From JBJHBP01 sp050485685 (lineage in GTDB: Bacteria > Pseudomonadota > Gammaproteobacteria > Steroidobacterales > Rariloculaceae): a stretch of 62,970 bases of DNA. The DNA lies in NCBI GenBank assembly GCA_050485685.1, contig JBJHBW010000018.1:1-62970 (forward strand). The letters are read 5' to 3'. Below the pieces are notes generated by a model. The model had not been told where the DNA came from. It ran no database searches and saw only the letters and a program-made list of their open reading frames with translations. The translations under genes were made by a program, and so were the position numbers. How positions within the stretch are numbered: the stretch's first letter is position 1; each line of letters opens with the position of its first letter. This document shows, piece after piece, positions 43,386-52,099 of this stretch.

Positions 43386-44786
43386 TCAGAGCTTGCCGGT
43401 ACGCCAGCCTTCCGCGTAGGTCTCGCGGGCCACGGCCGAGTACGGCACCGGACTGACGACCACACGGATCGGCGCCTGCTTGTGCGGTTCCACGGTGGTC
43501 TTCTTCGTACCGCCGTTCTCTTCGCCCCAGTACAGGGTCAGCTCAGAGCCTTCCTTGATATCCGGATCGACGAAGCCCAGCGACAGCATGGAACGTTCGT
43601 TGTAGCTGTAACCGGTGAACATCGACGCACCGACGACCTTGTCGCCATGCATGACCTTGTCGAAGGACGAAGATGCATAGTTCGACAGCGGAAGATCGAT
43701 GTACTTGTAGTGATCCTGACCGGGCACGAACAGCGATGCGAACACCTTGGCCACGTCCTCACCATTCCAGGCGAACGTCACCTTGCGACGGTGCGGCTCG
43801 TTGGCCATCTTCTCCAGCGCTTCACGGCCGATGAAGTCATGGTCGAACTTCACGAACGGGCCGTAGCCGATTTCGTAGGGAGTTACATAGTAGTCTTCGA
43901 TGTTGTCGGAGACGAAGCTGCCGCCGAGCGAACCGGAGGCTTCGTAGCTGTTCGCCGGCAGCCACTCGCGATAGGACTTCATGCGCTCGTCGGTGTAGAC
44001 AGCGGGCAGCGGCGACGGAATCCAGCCGGACTCCAGCGTGTTGGTTGCGTAAGCACGTGAACCGACCTGACGCAGACCGAACTCCCTGCCGGCCTCGATG
44101 ATGGTCTCACGCACTTCTTCGCGCTCTTCGTACGGGCCCCAGATTTCAAGACCCGGTGCACCGGCCATGCCGTGACGCAGCGCGCGCACCTGACGGTTGC
44201 CGATCTTGATGTAACCCATGTTGAAGAACTTGATCTCCGGCACCGGGCCGCCGTTCAGCTTCTCGATCAGCTGCCAGGCATTCGGGCCCTGGATCTGGAA
44301 ACGGTAGCTGATGCGGTTGACAGCCTTGCCCTTGGGATTACCCGGCGAACGATCATCGTTGATGATGTTCACATCGTAACCGCCGGTGGCGGCGTGGAAC
44401 TGGATCCAGTTGGCGGAAGGCGCACGGCCCACGAACACCAGCTTGTTCTGCTCGAGGTGGAACAGGATGCCGTCGCCGATCACATGACCGCTGTGCGAAA
44501 CCGGCACGAACTGCTTGGCACGGTCGACCGGGAAATTCTTGAAGCTGTTGATCGCAAGATACGAAAGCAGCTTCAGTGCATCCGGGCCCTCGATGTACAG
44601 GTCCACCATGTGGTGCGACTGATCGAACAGCACGCAGCTGTTGCGCCATGCGCTCTGCTCGTCGCGCCAGTTCGAGAACTCAGCGGGGACTACCGGATAA
44701 ACGTAAGCACCGAGCTGCGAATTGCGCAGCATTTCAACCGGATTGCGGACGGACTTCAGTACGTCCTCTAGACTCTTGTGGGCCAT
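43386..44786 (-). CDS. LigM-like tetrahydrofolate-dependent O-demethylase (GcvT family)
   Basis: 466 residues from the ATG at 44786, with AGGAGG 12 bases upstream. It is a GcvT-fold protein closely patterned on LigM/DesA (vanillate, 3-O-methylgallate or syringate O-demethylases): MLRNSQLGAYVYPVVPAEF, FDQSHHMVDLYIEG, LRHGMAGAPGLEIWGPY, REWLPANSYEAS and FTGYSYNERSMLSL. These move the methyl group from a methoxylated aromatic acid to tetrahydrofolate. The exact substrate cannot be read, and no ring-cleavage or methylene-THF genes are in the window. A plain aminomethyltransferase (GcvT) is less likely. Confidence 0.85.
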   Translation of the reverse strand: MAHKSLEDVLKSVRNPVEMLRNSQLGAYVYPVVPAEFSNWRDEQSAWRNSCVLFDQSHHMVDLYIEGPDALKLLSYLAINSFKNFPVDRAKQFVPVSHSGHVIGDGILFHLEQNKLVFVGRAPSANWIQFHAATGGYDVNIINDDRSPGNPKGKAVNRISYRFQIQGPNAWQLIEKLNGGPVPEIKFFNMGYIKIGNRQVRALRHGMAGAPGLEIWGPYEEREEVRETIIEAGREFGLRQVGSRAYATNTLESGWIPSPLPAVYTDERMKSYREWLPANSYEASGSLGGSFVSDNIEDYYVTPYEIGYGPFVKFDHDFIGREALEKMANEPHRRKVTFAWNGEDVAKVFASLFVPGQDHYKYIDLPLSNYASSSFDKVMHGDKVVGASMFTGYSYNERSMLSLGFVDPDIKEGSELTLYWGEENGGTKKTTVEPHKQAPIRVVVSPVPYSAVARETYAEGWRTGKL

Positions 44787-44950
44787 GATATCGTCTTGCC
44801 TCCTGATGACAGTAATGCGTTCGTGGGAGCCCCCCGGGGAAGCGCGGTAGTGTACCACCACCGGGCGCCGAAACGGGCATCCGCGAGGCAATTTCCATCG
44901 CCCGCAGCGACCGTGTCGCCAAAACCACAGCAGTGGCTGCGATATTCCCG

Positions 44951-45835
44951 TTACCGAACCACCTGGTACGGCGAGTAGAACTGCGTCATCACGGTGGTCA
45001 GCACCAACACCAGTGCCAGCAGAATCGCTTCGGCCGCGAGCGTGGCTCGCAGCATGCCGACCGCTGCGAGTTCGCCTGTCTCAAGGCGTGGTGTCAGCCA
45101 CCAGCGATTCGCGGCACCGAGTGCCAGCAGCAGTGCAAACCCCGACACCTTGGCCAGCAGCAGCAGTCCGTAACCGGAAAGCAGTGCACGCCATTCAGGC
45201 AAAAGAGCCAACGCGATGATCACGCCCAGCACACCGATCAATGGCACCGATGCGGTCGCCGACTTCGAGAAAGCAGCTGCAACTCGTGCAAGATGGCGGG
45301 GATCGCCGGCGCGGCTGGTGAACCACAGGCCTGCCACACCACCCGCCCAGAACATCACGATCAGCACATGTACACCCAGCGAAGGACCGAGCAGCCAGCG
45401 CAGCTCCGAGGTCGCCGTGTGACCTGCCAGCGCCCACGATGCCGCAACCATCAACGCACCGGTCACGGCCAGGGCTGAGCGACCGGCACCGCGACTCAAC
45501 ATCAGTGCAGCGACGACCAGTATCAGACCCAGAATGCGCACAGCAGCGGCTGCGCCCAGATCGCTGCCCAGCGCGAACGCGAGCAGGTCGCGATCCACTC
45601 CGCCGGCGAAACTGCCCAGCATCCTGGCCGGCTGCAACAACAGTTCCACCGCCACCAAAGCGATGGCCGCAATACCCGCGCTCAATCCGGTACCCCGGAT
45701 CTGCCTGTCACCGGTGTCGTCGGAGGAATCAGTTTCCGCCAACAGAATCCGCCACAGGCAAAGACCCACCGCCAGCACGGTGCACAGCATCGCCAGTGCA
45801 CGCACCGCGGCGACCGCGTAATCAGGTGCTGTCAC
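44951..45835 (-). CDS. copD: Copper resistance protein CopD
   Basis: 294 residues from a GTG, with about eight membrane segments, matching the CopD/PcoD family (SLGVHVLIVMFWAGGVAGLW, LLLAKVSGFALLLALGAANRW). CopD with CopC is believed to move copper across the inner membrane to the cytoplasm or to cuproprotein assembly. It is 25 bases downstream of copC and is the last gene of copA-copB-copC-copD. The ending AANRWWLTPRL is characteristic of the family. Confidence 0.92.
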   Translation of the reverse strand: MTAPDYAVAAVRALAMLCTVLAVGLCLWRILLAETDSSDDTGDRQIRGTGLSAGIAAIALVAVELLLQPARMLGSFAGGVDRDLLAFALGSDLGAAAAVRILGLILVVAALMLSRGAGRSALAVTGALMVAASWALAGHTATSELRWLLGPSLGVHVLIVMFWAGGVAGLWFTSRAGDPRHLARVAAAFSKSATASVPLIGVLGVIIALALLPEWRALLSGYGLLLLAKVSGFALLLALGAANRWWLTPRLETGELAAVGMLRATLAAEAILLALVLVLTTVMTQFYSPYQVVR

Positions 45836-45860
45836 GGCTGCGTCGGGCGAATGTCAGAGG

Positions 45861-46223
45861 TCACTGCGCGGGCGCAATGCTGAATTCGATCTCACCGGAC
45901 ACCACATGGGTGTCAGCTGAAACAACCCGCCAGTGAATGGCGTAGCTGCCAGGCGTAAGCACCGGCAACTCGGCATTGAACGTGGCATTGCGCCCCGATT
46001 CCCTGGCAGCAAGTCGGGTTTCCTCGTCATTTGCATCGCGCAGCGACAGCGCCGTCAGCATCACCGGCTCGGAAAACCTCAGCTGCACGGATTCCGGGGC
46101 CACCTCCAGCGTCGCGTCAGCTGCAGGAACCGATTCCAGCAGGCTCGTGTGAGCCCACGCAGCGGCGCCAGACAGACAGGCCAACACGCCCGTCAGCGCA
46201 AGTGTCAATCGTCTTCTGTTCAT
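45861..46223 (-). CDS. copC: Periplasmic copper-binding protein CopC
   Basis: 120 residues from the ATG at 46223, or 126 from the ATG at 46241; both have an AAGG-rich ribosome site 7 bases upstream because of a short repeat. The signal ends AAAWA, leaving HTSLLESVPAADATL so that the mature N-terminal His can bind Cu(II), as in CopC. QLRFSEPVMLTAL and YAIHWRVVSADTHVVSGEIEFSI keep the second-site Asp and His. It delivers copper to CopD or the cell surface. Confidence 0.93.
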   Translation of the reverse strand: MNRRRLTLALTGVLACLSGAAAWAHTSLLESVPAADATLEVAPESVQLRFSEPVMLTALSLRDANDEETRLAARESGRNATFNAELPVLTPGSYAIHWRVVSADTHVVSGEIEFSIAPAQ

Positions 46224-46228
46224 GTCTG

Positions 46229-46258
46229 TACCCCTTGTCATCCTTGTACTCCTTGAAC
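46229..46258. repeat. Three 9-base repeats upstream of copC
   Basis: CCTTGT/CCTTGT/CCTTGA words recur with a 9-base period on the plus strand. On the minus strand they give AAGGAG, AAGGAT and AAGGGG, which place a ribosome-like site seven bases before each of two in-frame ATGs of copC. No longer repeat structure is seen. Confidence 0.5.
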
Positions 46259-46325
46259 TCGTAGTGATGGCCGTGCGCCTTCGTTGCCGGCAAATGTTCG
46301 CGTCTGGTCTTCCGACCCCTGTGGC

Positions 46326-47255
46326 CTAGAGCCAGAAGCGCACACCGGCCACCAGCTGTGTGTCTCGAGACGGCCTGCCTGACGCCCTGGTCAGTTCGGC
46401 CGTACCGCCACGACGAACCTCGCGATGCACACCGACATAAGGCGCAACATCGCGCCGAAGCTCAAAGCGAAATCGCAGTCCGCCCTGAAGTTCCGCCAGC
46501 CCTGCTGCGTTCCCCCATGGCTGATCGTCGCGAGCATACCAGCTGAACTTGAACAGGGGCTGAAGCACCAGCCGGCGCGTCAGGTGCATGTCGTATTCAG
46601 CCTTGACGCGGGCTGAAACCCGCCCCCCTTCGCCAAGGTAGGCCATCGCCCTGACTTCAAAACGGTATGGTGTAACGCCCTGCACGCCGGCAGCCAGCGC
46701 GTTGCGGCTGCCGGCATCCGCGAAGTCATGGCGCACACCGACAAGCAGATCCCACCAAGGGGCGATCGCTCGCCCATACGACAGCTCCAGATTGCCGCGA
46801 GTACCTTCGTCACTGTCACTGTGGCCTTCACTGCGTATCCACATGCGGTGAAAGTCATAGCCGACCCACGCCTTCAGGTCCCAGTGCGGATCGCGACCAT
46901 GATCGCCATCACGCATTTCCAGCTGATCGAGCAGCAGGTATGCGCGCAGCCGATCGCGATGCATTGCATGTGCGGCATGCCTGTCGCCGGTATCCGGAAA
47001 CGCCGCCGCGCGATCCGCATCGGTCAACGGTGGTTCGTGCTCGTGCTCGTGCTGATGTTCGTGATCATTCTCATCCGCATGCTGATGCTGTTGGTGATCA
47101 TGCGGCTCGCGATGATCGGCAGGGTGCATGTGCTCAGGTTCGTGCTCGTGGCCCGCGGCTGGAGCGTGCCCGTGGTCTGTCGGCTGCGCGTGCAGCATGC
47201 TCGCCGACGCGTAGAGCACCAGCGTCAGAGTCAGCGATAGTGCCCGTATCTTCAT
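46326..47255 (-). CDS. copB: Copper resistance outer-membrane protein CopB
   Basis: 309 residues. After a signal peptide, residues 25-75 are extremely His-rich (HGHAPAAGHEHEPEHMH and more), a metal-sequestering stretch. The rest is a PcoB/CopB beta-barrel: LEMRDGDHGRDPHWDLKAWVGYD, ELSYGRAIAPWWDLLVGVRHDF, MAYLGEGGRVSARVKAEYD, and a terminal phenylalanine-type end (VAGVRFWL). Its ATG overlaps the copA stop by four bases. CopA and CopB together sequester and oxidise periplasmic copper. Confidence 0.95.
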   Translation of the reverse strand: MKIRALSLTLTLVLYASASMLHAQPTDHGHAPAAGHEHEPEHMHPADHREPHDHQQHQHADENDHEHQHEHEHEPPLTDADRAAAFPDTGDRHAAHAMHRDRLRAYLLLDQLEMRDGDHGRDPHWDLKAWVGYDFHRMWIRSEGHSDSDEGTRGNLELSYGRAIAPWWDLLVGVRHDFADAGSRNALAAGVQGVTPYRFEVRAMAYLGEGGRVSARVKAEYDMHLTRRLVLQPLFKFSWYARDDQPWGNAAGLAELQGGLRFRFELRRDVAPYVGVHREVRRGGTAELTRASGRPSRDTQLVAGVRFWL

Positions 47256-49039
47256 TCCTCCACCCGGACTTCACGAAACATGCCGGCCTCCATGTGATAG
47301 AGCAGATGACAGTGAAAGGCCCAGCGACCCAGCGCGTCGGCTGTGACACGTATGGCCCGCCGCGTGCCCGCGGCAACGTTCACGGTGTGCTTGCGCAGGT
47401 GAAACCGACCCTGTTCGTCTTCCAGGTCACTCCACATGCCATGCAGATGAATCGGATGATCCATCATCGTGTCGTTGACAAACACAATGCGCACCCGCTC
47501 GCCATAGCGCAGACGAATCGGCTCCGCATCCTGAAAGCGCAGGCCATCGAACGACCAGATGAATCGGCCCATATGGCCGGTCAGGTGAACCTCCAGCGTG
47601 CGTCCCGGCTCGCGGCCATCCGGGTCATCGAACAGCGATGCAAGACGCGCGTAAGTCAGGACCTCACGTCCGTTGTCGCGCAGACCCACACCCGGGTCGT
47701 CAAGTCGCGGCTGCGGAGATTCCGCACGCATGTCCATACCGGGATTGCGGTACTCGGAGGGCGGATGCCACTGAGGCGCGTGAGCGCTTTGAACGTCATG
47801 CGCGCCATGGTCATCATGGGCGCCGTGATCATCATGATTGCCGTGATCCATGCCGGCATGGTCATGGCCCATGTCCGCGTGCGTCAGCAGCTGTATGCGA
47901 TCGACTGACGGCACCTGCGCCTCCAGCCCCGCCGCCACCGCGAGTGTGCCGCGCGCGTAGCCGGACCTGTCCATGGACTGGGCAAAGATCGTATAGGCCT
48001 GTTCGCCATCCGGCTCGACAATGACATCCAGCGTCTCCGCGACAGCCAGCCGGAACTCATTGCCTGTCACCGGACGCACATACTGACCATCGGCCGCGAC
48101 CGCCGTCATCTTCAGTCCCGGGATGCGGACATCGAAGTACGTCATTGCGGACGCGTTGATGAACCGCAGGCGTACACGCTCACCGGGACGAAACAATCCG
48201 GTCCAGTTCGCAGCGGGCGTCGCACCATTCATCAGATAGGTGTACGCATGACCGCCGACGTCGGCGAGGTCCGTCGGATCCATGCGCATACGCGCCCAGG
48301 CGAGTCTGTCCCGGATCGCGGCGCCAAAGCCATCACGCCGCGAGTCGCGCACAAAGTCGCCCAACGTTCTGGGATTGCGATTGAAGTAATGCGAATCCTT
48401 CCTGAGTCGATCGAAAAGACGATAGGGGTCCATGTCGGTCCAGTCCGAAAGCAGCACCACGTGCTCGCGGTCGGCTGTGAACGGCTCCGGTTGCGCCGGG
48501 TCGATGATGATCGGTCCGTACATACCGAGTTGCTCCTGGAACCCGGAATGACTGTGATACCAGTAGGTGCCGTTCTGGCGCACTCTGAATCGGTAGGTGA
48601 ACATCTCACCGGGCGCGATGCCGGGGAAACTGATGCCCGGGACGCCATCCATGTTCGCCGGCAGCAGCATTCCGTGCCAGTGTATGGAGGTGTCCTCATC
48701 CAGCGTGTTATGAACATGCAGCGTGACGATGTCACCTTCCCGCCATCGCAACAGCGGCGCAGGCAGGGAGCCGTCGATCAATACCGCTGATCGGCGACGA
48801 CCGGTGAAATTCACAGGGTGCCGCCCGATCGTAAGGTGGAACTCCGTGCCGCTCAGCGTGCCCCTCTGTGGGCCGGACTGTGGTACGCCACCCGGGACAG
48901 GGTGTGGGCCGGACTGTGCACCGGCAAGGTCCGTGCCATACGTCGGCCTGGGCGGCACCAGCAGGCCGCAGGCCGTGAGTACACCGCCGGCAGCAAGCCC
49001 CTCGATAAAGCCTCGCCGTCCGATTCGTTTCTCTTTCAT
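47252..49039 (-). CDS. copA: Copper resistance multicopper oxidase CopA
   Basis: 595 residues with a Tat signal (RIGRRGFIEGLAAGG) and three cupredoxin domains. Type 2/3 copper ligands are in HWHGMLLPANMDG, YWYHSHSGFQEQLG and HPIHLHGMW; WAFHCHLLYHMEAGMF supplies the type 1 site with an axial Met. A His/Met-rich insert (HADMGHDHAGMDHG and more) near residues 390-430 is typical of PcoA/CopA. It oxidises Cu(I) in the periplasm. Overlaps copB and sits 97 bases after the His/Cys-rich gene; AGAGGA precedes the ATG. Confidence 0.96.
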   Translation of the reverse strand: MKEKRIGRRGFIEGLAAGGVLTACGLLVPPRPTYGTDLAGAQSGPHPVPGGVPQSGPQRGTLSGTEFHLTIGRHPVNFTGRRRSAVLIDGSLPAPLLRWREGDIVTLHVHNTLDEDTSIHWHGMLLPANMDGVPGISFPGIAPGEMFTYRFRVRQNGTYWYHSHSGFQEQLGMYGPIIIDPAQPEPFTADREHVVLLSDWTDMDPYRLFDRLRKDSHYFNRNPRTLGDFVRDSRRDGFGAAIRDRLAWARMRMDPTDLADVGGHAYTYLMNGATPAANWTGLFRPGERVRLRFINASAMTYFDVRIPGLKMTAVAADGQYVRPVTGNEFRLAVAETLDVIVEPDGEQAYTIFAQSMDRSGYARGTLAVAAGLEAQVPSVDRIQLLTHADMGHDHAGMDHGNHDDHGAHDDHGAHDVQSAHAPQWHPPSEYRNPGMDMRAESPQPRLDDPGVGLRDNGREVLTYARLASLFDDPDGREPGRTLEVHLTGHMGRFIWSFDGLRFQDAEPIRLRYGERVRIVFVNDTMMDHPIHLHGMWSDLEDEQGRFHLRKHTVNVAAGTRRAIRVTADALGRWAFHCHLLYHMEAGMFREVRVEE

Positions 49040-49135
49040 GCGTTCGTCCTCTGCGATGACAGGCAGGTCGCCCGGCAGGACATGCCGGGCACGCCAGGGA
49101 TCGCGTCGCCGTAGACGCGACAGCAGAGTCGTCGG

Positions 49136-49663
49136 CTAATTCAGAAAAACGCAGTGACGAAGGTGGGTGGGCACCGGCTGTGGCAAGACAGCCGGATCGG
49201 GCGGAGGCTGCCCGCGCGCCCTGTCATCCATACGGACGTCGGCAGTGAACAGGAGCGGTTGCGCTGACGGTTCATCCGGGTCCGGCTGCCACTGATGACC
49301 CGCCGCGCTCGGCAGAACACCACCGGCAGCAAAGACTGCACAGTTGGCCAATACGGCATCGGTGCCCGCATGCGGGACGGCGCGGCAATGCGGGCAACTG
49401 CCTCCGTCACAGTCATCGTGACCGGCGAGCGTGTCTGTCGCCTCGTGGTCAGACTGATGCGCGGAATCACCTTGACCGTGAACCTGGTCAACGACGTGAA
49501 CGAGGTCGTGTTCGTGTTCGTGGTGCGTGCCGTGGTGGTCCTGGTGATCGCCACCGTGGCCGTGCGGACAGACACCAGCGGCAGAAACGCACCACGCAAA
49601 CAGCAGCACTGGCAGCAGAGATACCGAAATGAGCCGCCTGCGCTGTCGTAACAGTTCCAGCAA
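49136..49663 (-). CDS. His/Cys-rich exported putative metal-binding protein
   Basis: 175 residues from the TTG at 49663, downstream of the encapsulin stop; an ATG at 49735 would overlap encapsulin by 59 bases. A hydrophobic signal-like segment (LISVSLLPVLLFAWCVSAAG) is followed by CPHGHGGDHQDHHGTHHEHEHD and a DDCDGGSCPHCRAVPH cluster. The CPHC-type motif resembles DUF2946 copper-associated proteins, but homology is loose. Position between encapsulin and copA supports a metal-handling role. The start is uncertain. Confidence 0.65.
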   Translation of the reverse strand: MLELLRQRRRLISVSLLPVLLFAWCVSAAGVCPHGHGGDHQDHHGTHHEHEHDLVHVVDQVHGQGDSAHQSDHEATDTLAGHDDCDGGSCPHCRAVPHAGTDAVLANCAVFAAGGVLPSAAGHQWQPDPDEPSAQPLLFTADVRMDDRARGQPPPDPAVLPQPVPTHLRHCVFLN

Positions 49664-49676
49664 TGCTGTCTGCCTG

Positions 49677-50513
49677 CTATTTCCCTGTACGTCCGCGACG
49701 TGCGCTGCCGTACAGCAGCGGCACTGCCGCCTCACCGGCCAGCACGCGGAACGTAAAGCTTTCCTCTATATAGAACTGTACGGTATCCGCATCGTGGCCG
49801 GCATACCCGATGGACAGGTCACGGCCCACCGTCAGCTCGAAATCGCCACCGCGCAGGCTCAGCACGACTGCGCCATCGATGGCGGGTGCCCAGACGATGG
49901 GGCCATCCAGCAGTCGCTGCACATGCTGCATGGCCGGATAACCGCCTTTCATCGTGGTCTGGCTGAGGCCCGTATAACATTTCGGACCCAACGCAATCGC
50001 GTACGGTCCGGCAACGCCCGCGGTCTTCAGCTGTGCGACGGCCTTCGCGACCTGCGCCGGATAGGCTTCATAGTCCTCGGCAATGGTCAGCGCCGCACCG
50101 GCTGCGGCTTCGACGATACCGGTAATACCGCCAGCACCGTATCCGTGGAATACCGCCCTGTCTTCGGCCAGCGCCATCTCGCGCGCGGCTTTCGTCACCG
50201 GCTCCAGATCCGCGTCTTTCGCGCCACGGGCAATCGCATCCAGTTCCGAACGCTGCAGTGTGAACGGCACACGGCACTCGATCAGCGGCTGCACGCCTCG
50301 AAGCGCCGCTTTCACGTTGCCACCCGGCCCATTACGCAACGCCTCGGTCCGTCCCAATGACACCGCCGAATGCGTCCAGCCCAGCGGCCCGACGAAGTCC
50401 ACCAGTCGCCTGGCGGCAAGCGCCACTTTCAAAGCGCTGCGGGCCTCACCGTCTATTTCGTCCCACGCTGCCGAAGGCACCGGCGCCAGTTCGCGTCTGA
50501 GATCGTCCATCAC
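49677..50513 (-). CDS. Family 1 encapsulin shell protein
   Basis: 278 residues from a GTG (an ATG is the next codon), starting right after the cargo stop. The N-terminus MDDLRRELAPVPSAAWDEID, then VDFVGPLGWTHSAVSLGR and VPFTLQRSELDAIARGAKD are the HK97-fold encapsulin signatures. It self-assembles to a nanocompartment that encloses the ferritin-like cargo encoded immediately upstream. The region LTIAEDYEAYPAQVAKAVAQL and TVQFYIEESFTFRVL complete the E-loop and A-domain. Confidence 0.95.
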   Translation of the reverse strand: MMDDLRRELAPVPSAAWDEIDGEARSALKVALAARRLVDFVGPLGWTHSAVSLGRTEALRNGPGGNVKAALRGVQPLIECRVPFTLQRSELDAIARGAKDADLEPVTKAAREMALAEDRAVFHGYGAGGITGIVEAAAGAALTIAEDYEAYPAQVAKAVAQLKTAGVAGPYAIALGPKCYTGLSQTTMKGGYPAMQHVQRLLDGPIVWAPAIDGAVVLSLRGGDFELTVGRDLSIGYAGHDADTVQFYIEESFTFRVLAGEAAVPLLYGSARRGRTGK

Positions 50514-50888
50514 CTACACCTGCCCTTTCAAACTGCCTATACCCAGTGAACCGTCTCCCTCGGCCGGTGCAACATCGGCGTCATTCTCTGGCTCAGGACC
50601 ATGCATGATCGGGCCATCCCTGAAAAGATAAGTCCTGAGTTCCTCGTCCATACGCGCATCGTTACGCCGCAGCCATTCCAGCACCATCGCGGCATGCTCC
50701 TTCTCTTCGTCACGATTGTGTTCGAGAATTCGCCGCAGCTCATCGTCGCGGGTCGCTTCAAGGCGCTGGTCATACCAGTCCACGGCCTCAAGCTCTTCCA
50801 TCAGCGATACGATCGCGCGATGCCTGTCTATCGTCGCCGGATCGAGAGTCTCCGGATCCTCGTGCAAGCTCCCGCTGGCACCTGCCAT
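50514..50888 (-). CDS. Encapsulated ferritin-like cargo protein (EncFtn)
   Basis: 124 residues from the ATG at 50888, seven bases after AGGAGG; starts further upstream lack such a site. With this start the ferroxidase residues fall at E32, E62 and H65, the same numbers as in Rhodospirillum rubrum EncFtn, with W38 and Y39 beside them. The tail DGSLGIGSLKGQ is the encapsulin targeting peptide. It forms a decamer inside the shell and oxidises Fe(II) for mineral storage. The stop is followed at once by the encapsulin start. Confidence 0.96.
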   Translation of the reverse strand: MAGASGSLHEDPETLDPATIDRHRAIVSLMEELEAVDWYDQRLEATRDDELRRILEHNRDEEKEHAAMVLEWLRRNDARMDEELRTYLFRDGPIMHGPEPENDADVAPAEGDGSLGIGSLKGQV

Positions 50889-51021
50889 ATCGTGTCCTCC
50901 TGCCGCGTTCATGAATTCACTGAATCCAGGGGACATTCTGCCACGCTTTACAAATTCTGCAGCCCGGCTGACGTCCGGAGCGATGTCGCGGGCCGGAGAA
51001 ACCTGAGCACGCGGGATTCGC

Positions 51022-51027
51022 TATACT
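51022..51027 (+). promoter_or_regulatory. Candidate -10 element for the DUF4412-like gene
   Basis: TATACT (five of six) lies 132 bases before the ATG at 51159 in the 270-bp divergent region from EncFtn. No clear -35 box. No Fur-box-like repeat was found in this region by eye. Confidence 0.32.
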
Positions 51028-51158
51028 CAACGTACGCCCGGTGCCACCTTGCCAGGCATCGATTCAGGCCGTCGCATTCGGCCACAACTGCGGCCGACAT
51101 CGAGACAAAGCCGGCGATACGCGCAGAGTATGCGACCCCGACCAAGGAGAGAAGAAAA

Positions 51159-52073
51159 ATGCGCAGCTACACGAATTCCATCACAATCGCCCTGACTGCA
51201 TTCGGCCTCAGCCTCAGCCTCAGCCACCAGGCCACTGCATCCAGCTACTACTATGAAGCCGTCACCCGTGACGGCGGCGCGTCGACACGCGTTGAATCCA
51301 CGGTTCGCGGCTGGATAGATGGCAGCAGCGCAAAAGTTGAATATCAGGGCGCGGACGCCACCGGACTTTTCATGGCCGGCAGTTATCTGCTGACCACGGA
51401 CGGCGGCGCTACGCTGTATCTGGTCAATCCCGCCGAACAAACCTACTCGGAACTCGACCTGGACGCCATGTTCGGCATGGTCGGCAACGTGATGAGCGCG
51501 GTCGGCGGTCTGGTCAACATGCGCTTCGGCGACTTCGAGAACGAGCGACTGGAACGACGTGCCGACGAACCCATGCTGGGCTACCCGACCACCTATCACC
51601 ACTTCAGGACCGGCTACACGATGAGCATGTCCATACTTGGCATGCGCAATGAGACTCGCACGGAAACTGAACAGCACGTCTGGTGCGCCGACGGACTGCA
51701 GGCCGACGGCTTCGGCATCTGGCTGCGCCCGGATCGATTCCGCACGGGAAACGACGAACTGGATCAGATGATCGCCCAGGAATATGGCGCGCTGGACTGT
51801 GTGCCACTGAGAACCCGCACCATCACAACGGTATCCGAACAGCGTGGCCGACCCACCACAACGGAATCGGAGATGGAGGTCACGGAACTGCGGGCCGAGG
51901 CGATCCCGGCATCCACGTTCGAACTGCCGGCGGACTATGAACACGTCCCGTTGCTGGACGGACTGCCGGACGACCTGCGAGAAATGATGGAACAAAGCGG
52001 CGCTTTCGAGTCGGAAGCACCTGCGAGCGATGACGGCGGGCGCCGTCCGAGGTTGCGGGATCTGTTGCGCTGA
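51159..52073 (+). CDS. Exported DUF4412-like protein
   Basis: 304 residues from the ATG at 51159, behind AAGGAGAGAAGAAA; the frame runs further upstream across EncFtn but that is not coding. A signal peptide (IALTAFGLSLSLSHQATAS) is followed by SSYYYEAVTRDGG, then VRGWIDGSSAKVEYQGAD, LLTTDGGATLYLVNPAEQTYSELD, a pattern like DUF4412 outer proteins that describe a stored state of a matrix or lipid. Function unknown. A Gly/Arg-rich tail ends RPRLRDLLR. It converges with the big ligase gene, 26 bases apart. Confidence 0.8.
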   Translation: MRSYTNSITIALTAFGLSLSLSHQATASSYYYEAVTRDGGASTRVESTVRGWIDGSSAKVEYQGADATGLFMAGSYLLTTDGGATLYLVNPAEQTYSELDLDAMFGMVGNVMSAVGGLVNMRFGDFENERLERRADEPMLGYPTTYHHFRTGYTMSMSILGMRNETRTETEQHVWCADGLQADGFGIWLRPDRFRTGNDELDQMIAQEYGALDCVPLRTRTITTVSEQRGRPTTTESEMEVTELRAEAIPASTFELPADYEHVPLLDGLPDDLREMMEQSGAFESEAPASDDGGRRPRLRDLLR

Positions 52074-52099
52074 CAGGGTCCTGCGCGGATCCTGAACCG

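Noticed and set aside
46229..46258. Possible CRISPR-like short repeats
   Set aside because: Three 9-base units without spacers of constant length; not an array.
47036..47160. Repetitive CATGCTGATG/GTGCTCGTG sequence
   Set aside because: It is explained by the His/Glu-rich coding sequence of CopB.
50601..51158. Upstream extension of the DUF4412-like gene over EncFtn
   Set aside because: A clear signal peptide and AAGGAGAGAAGA site mark the ATG at 51159; the extension is antisense to EncFtn.
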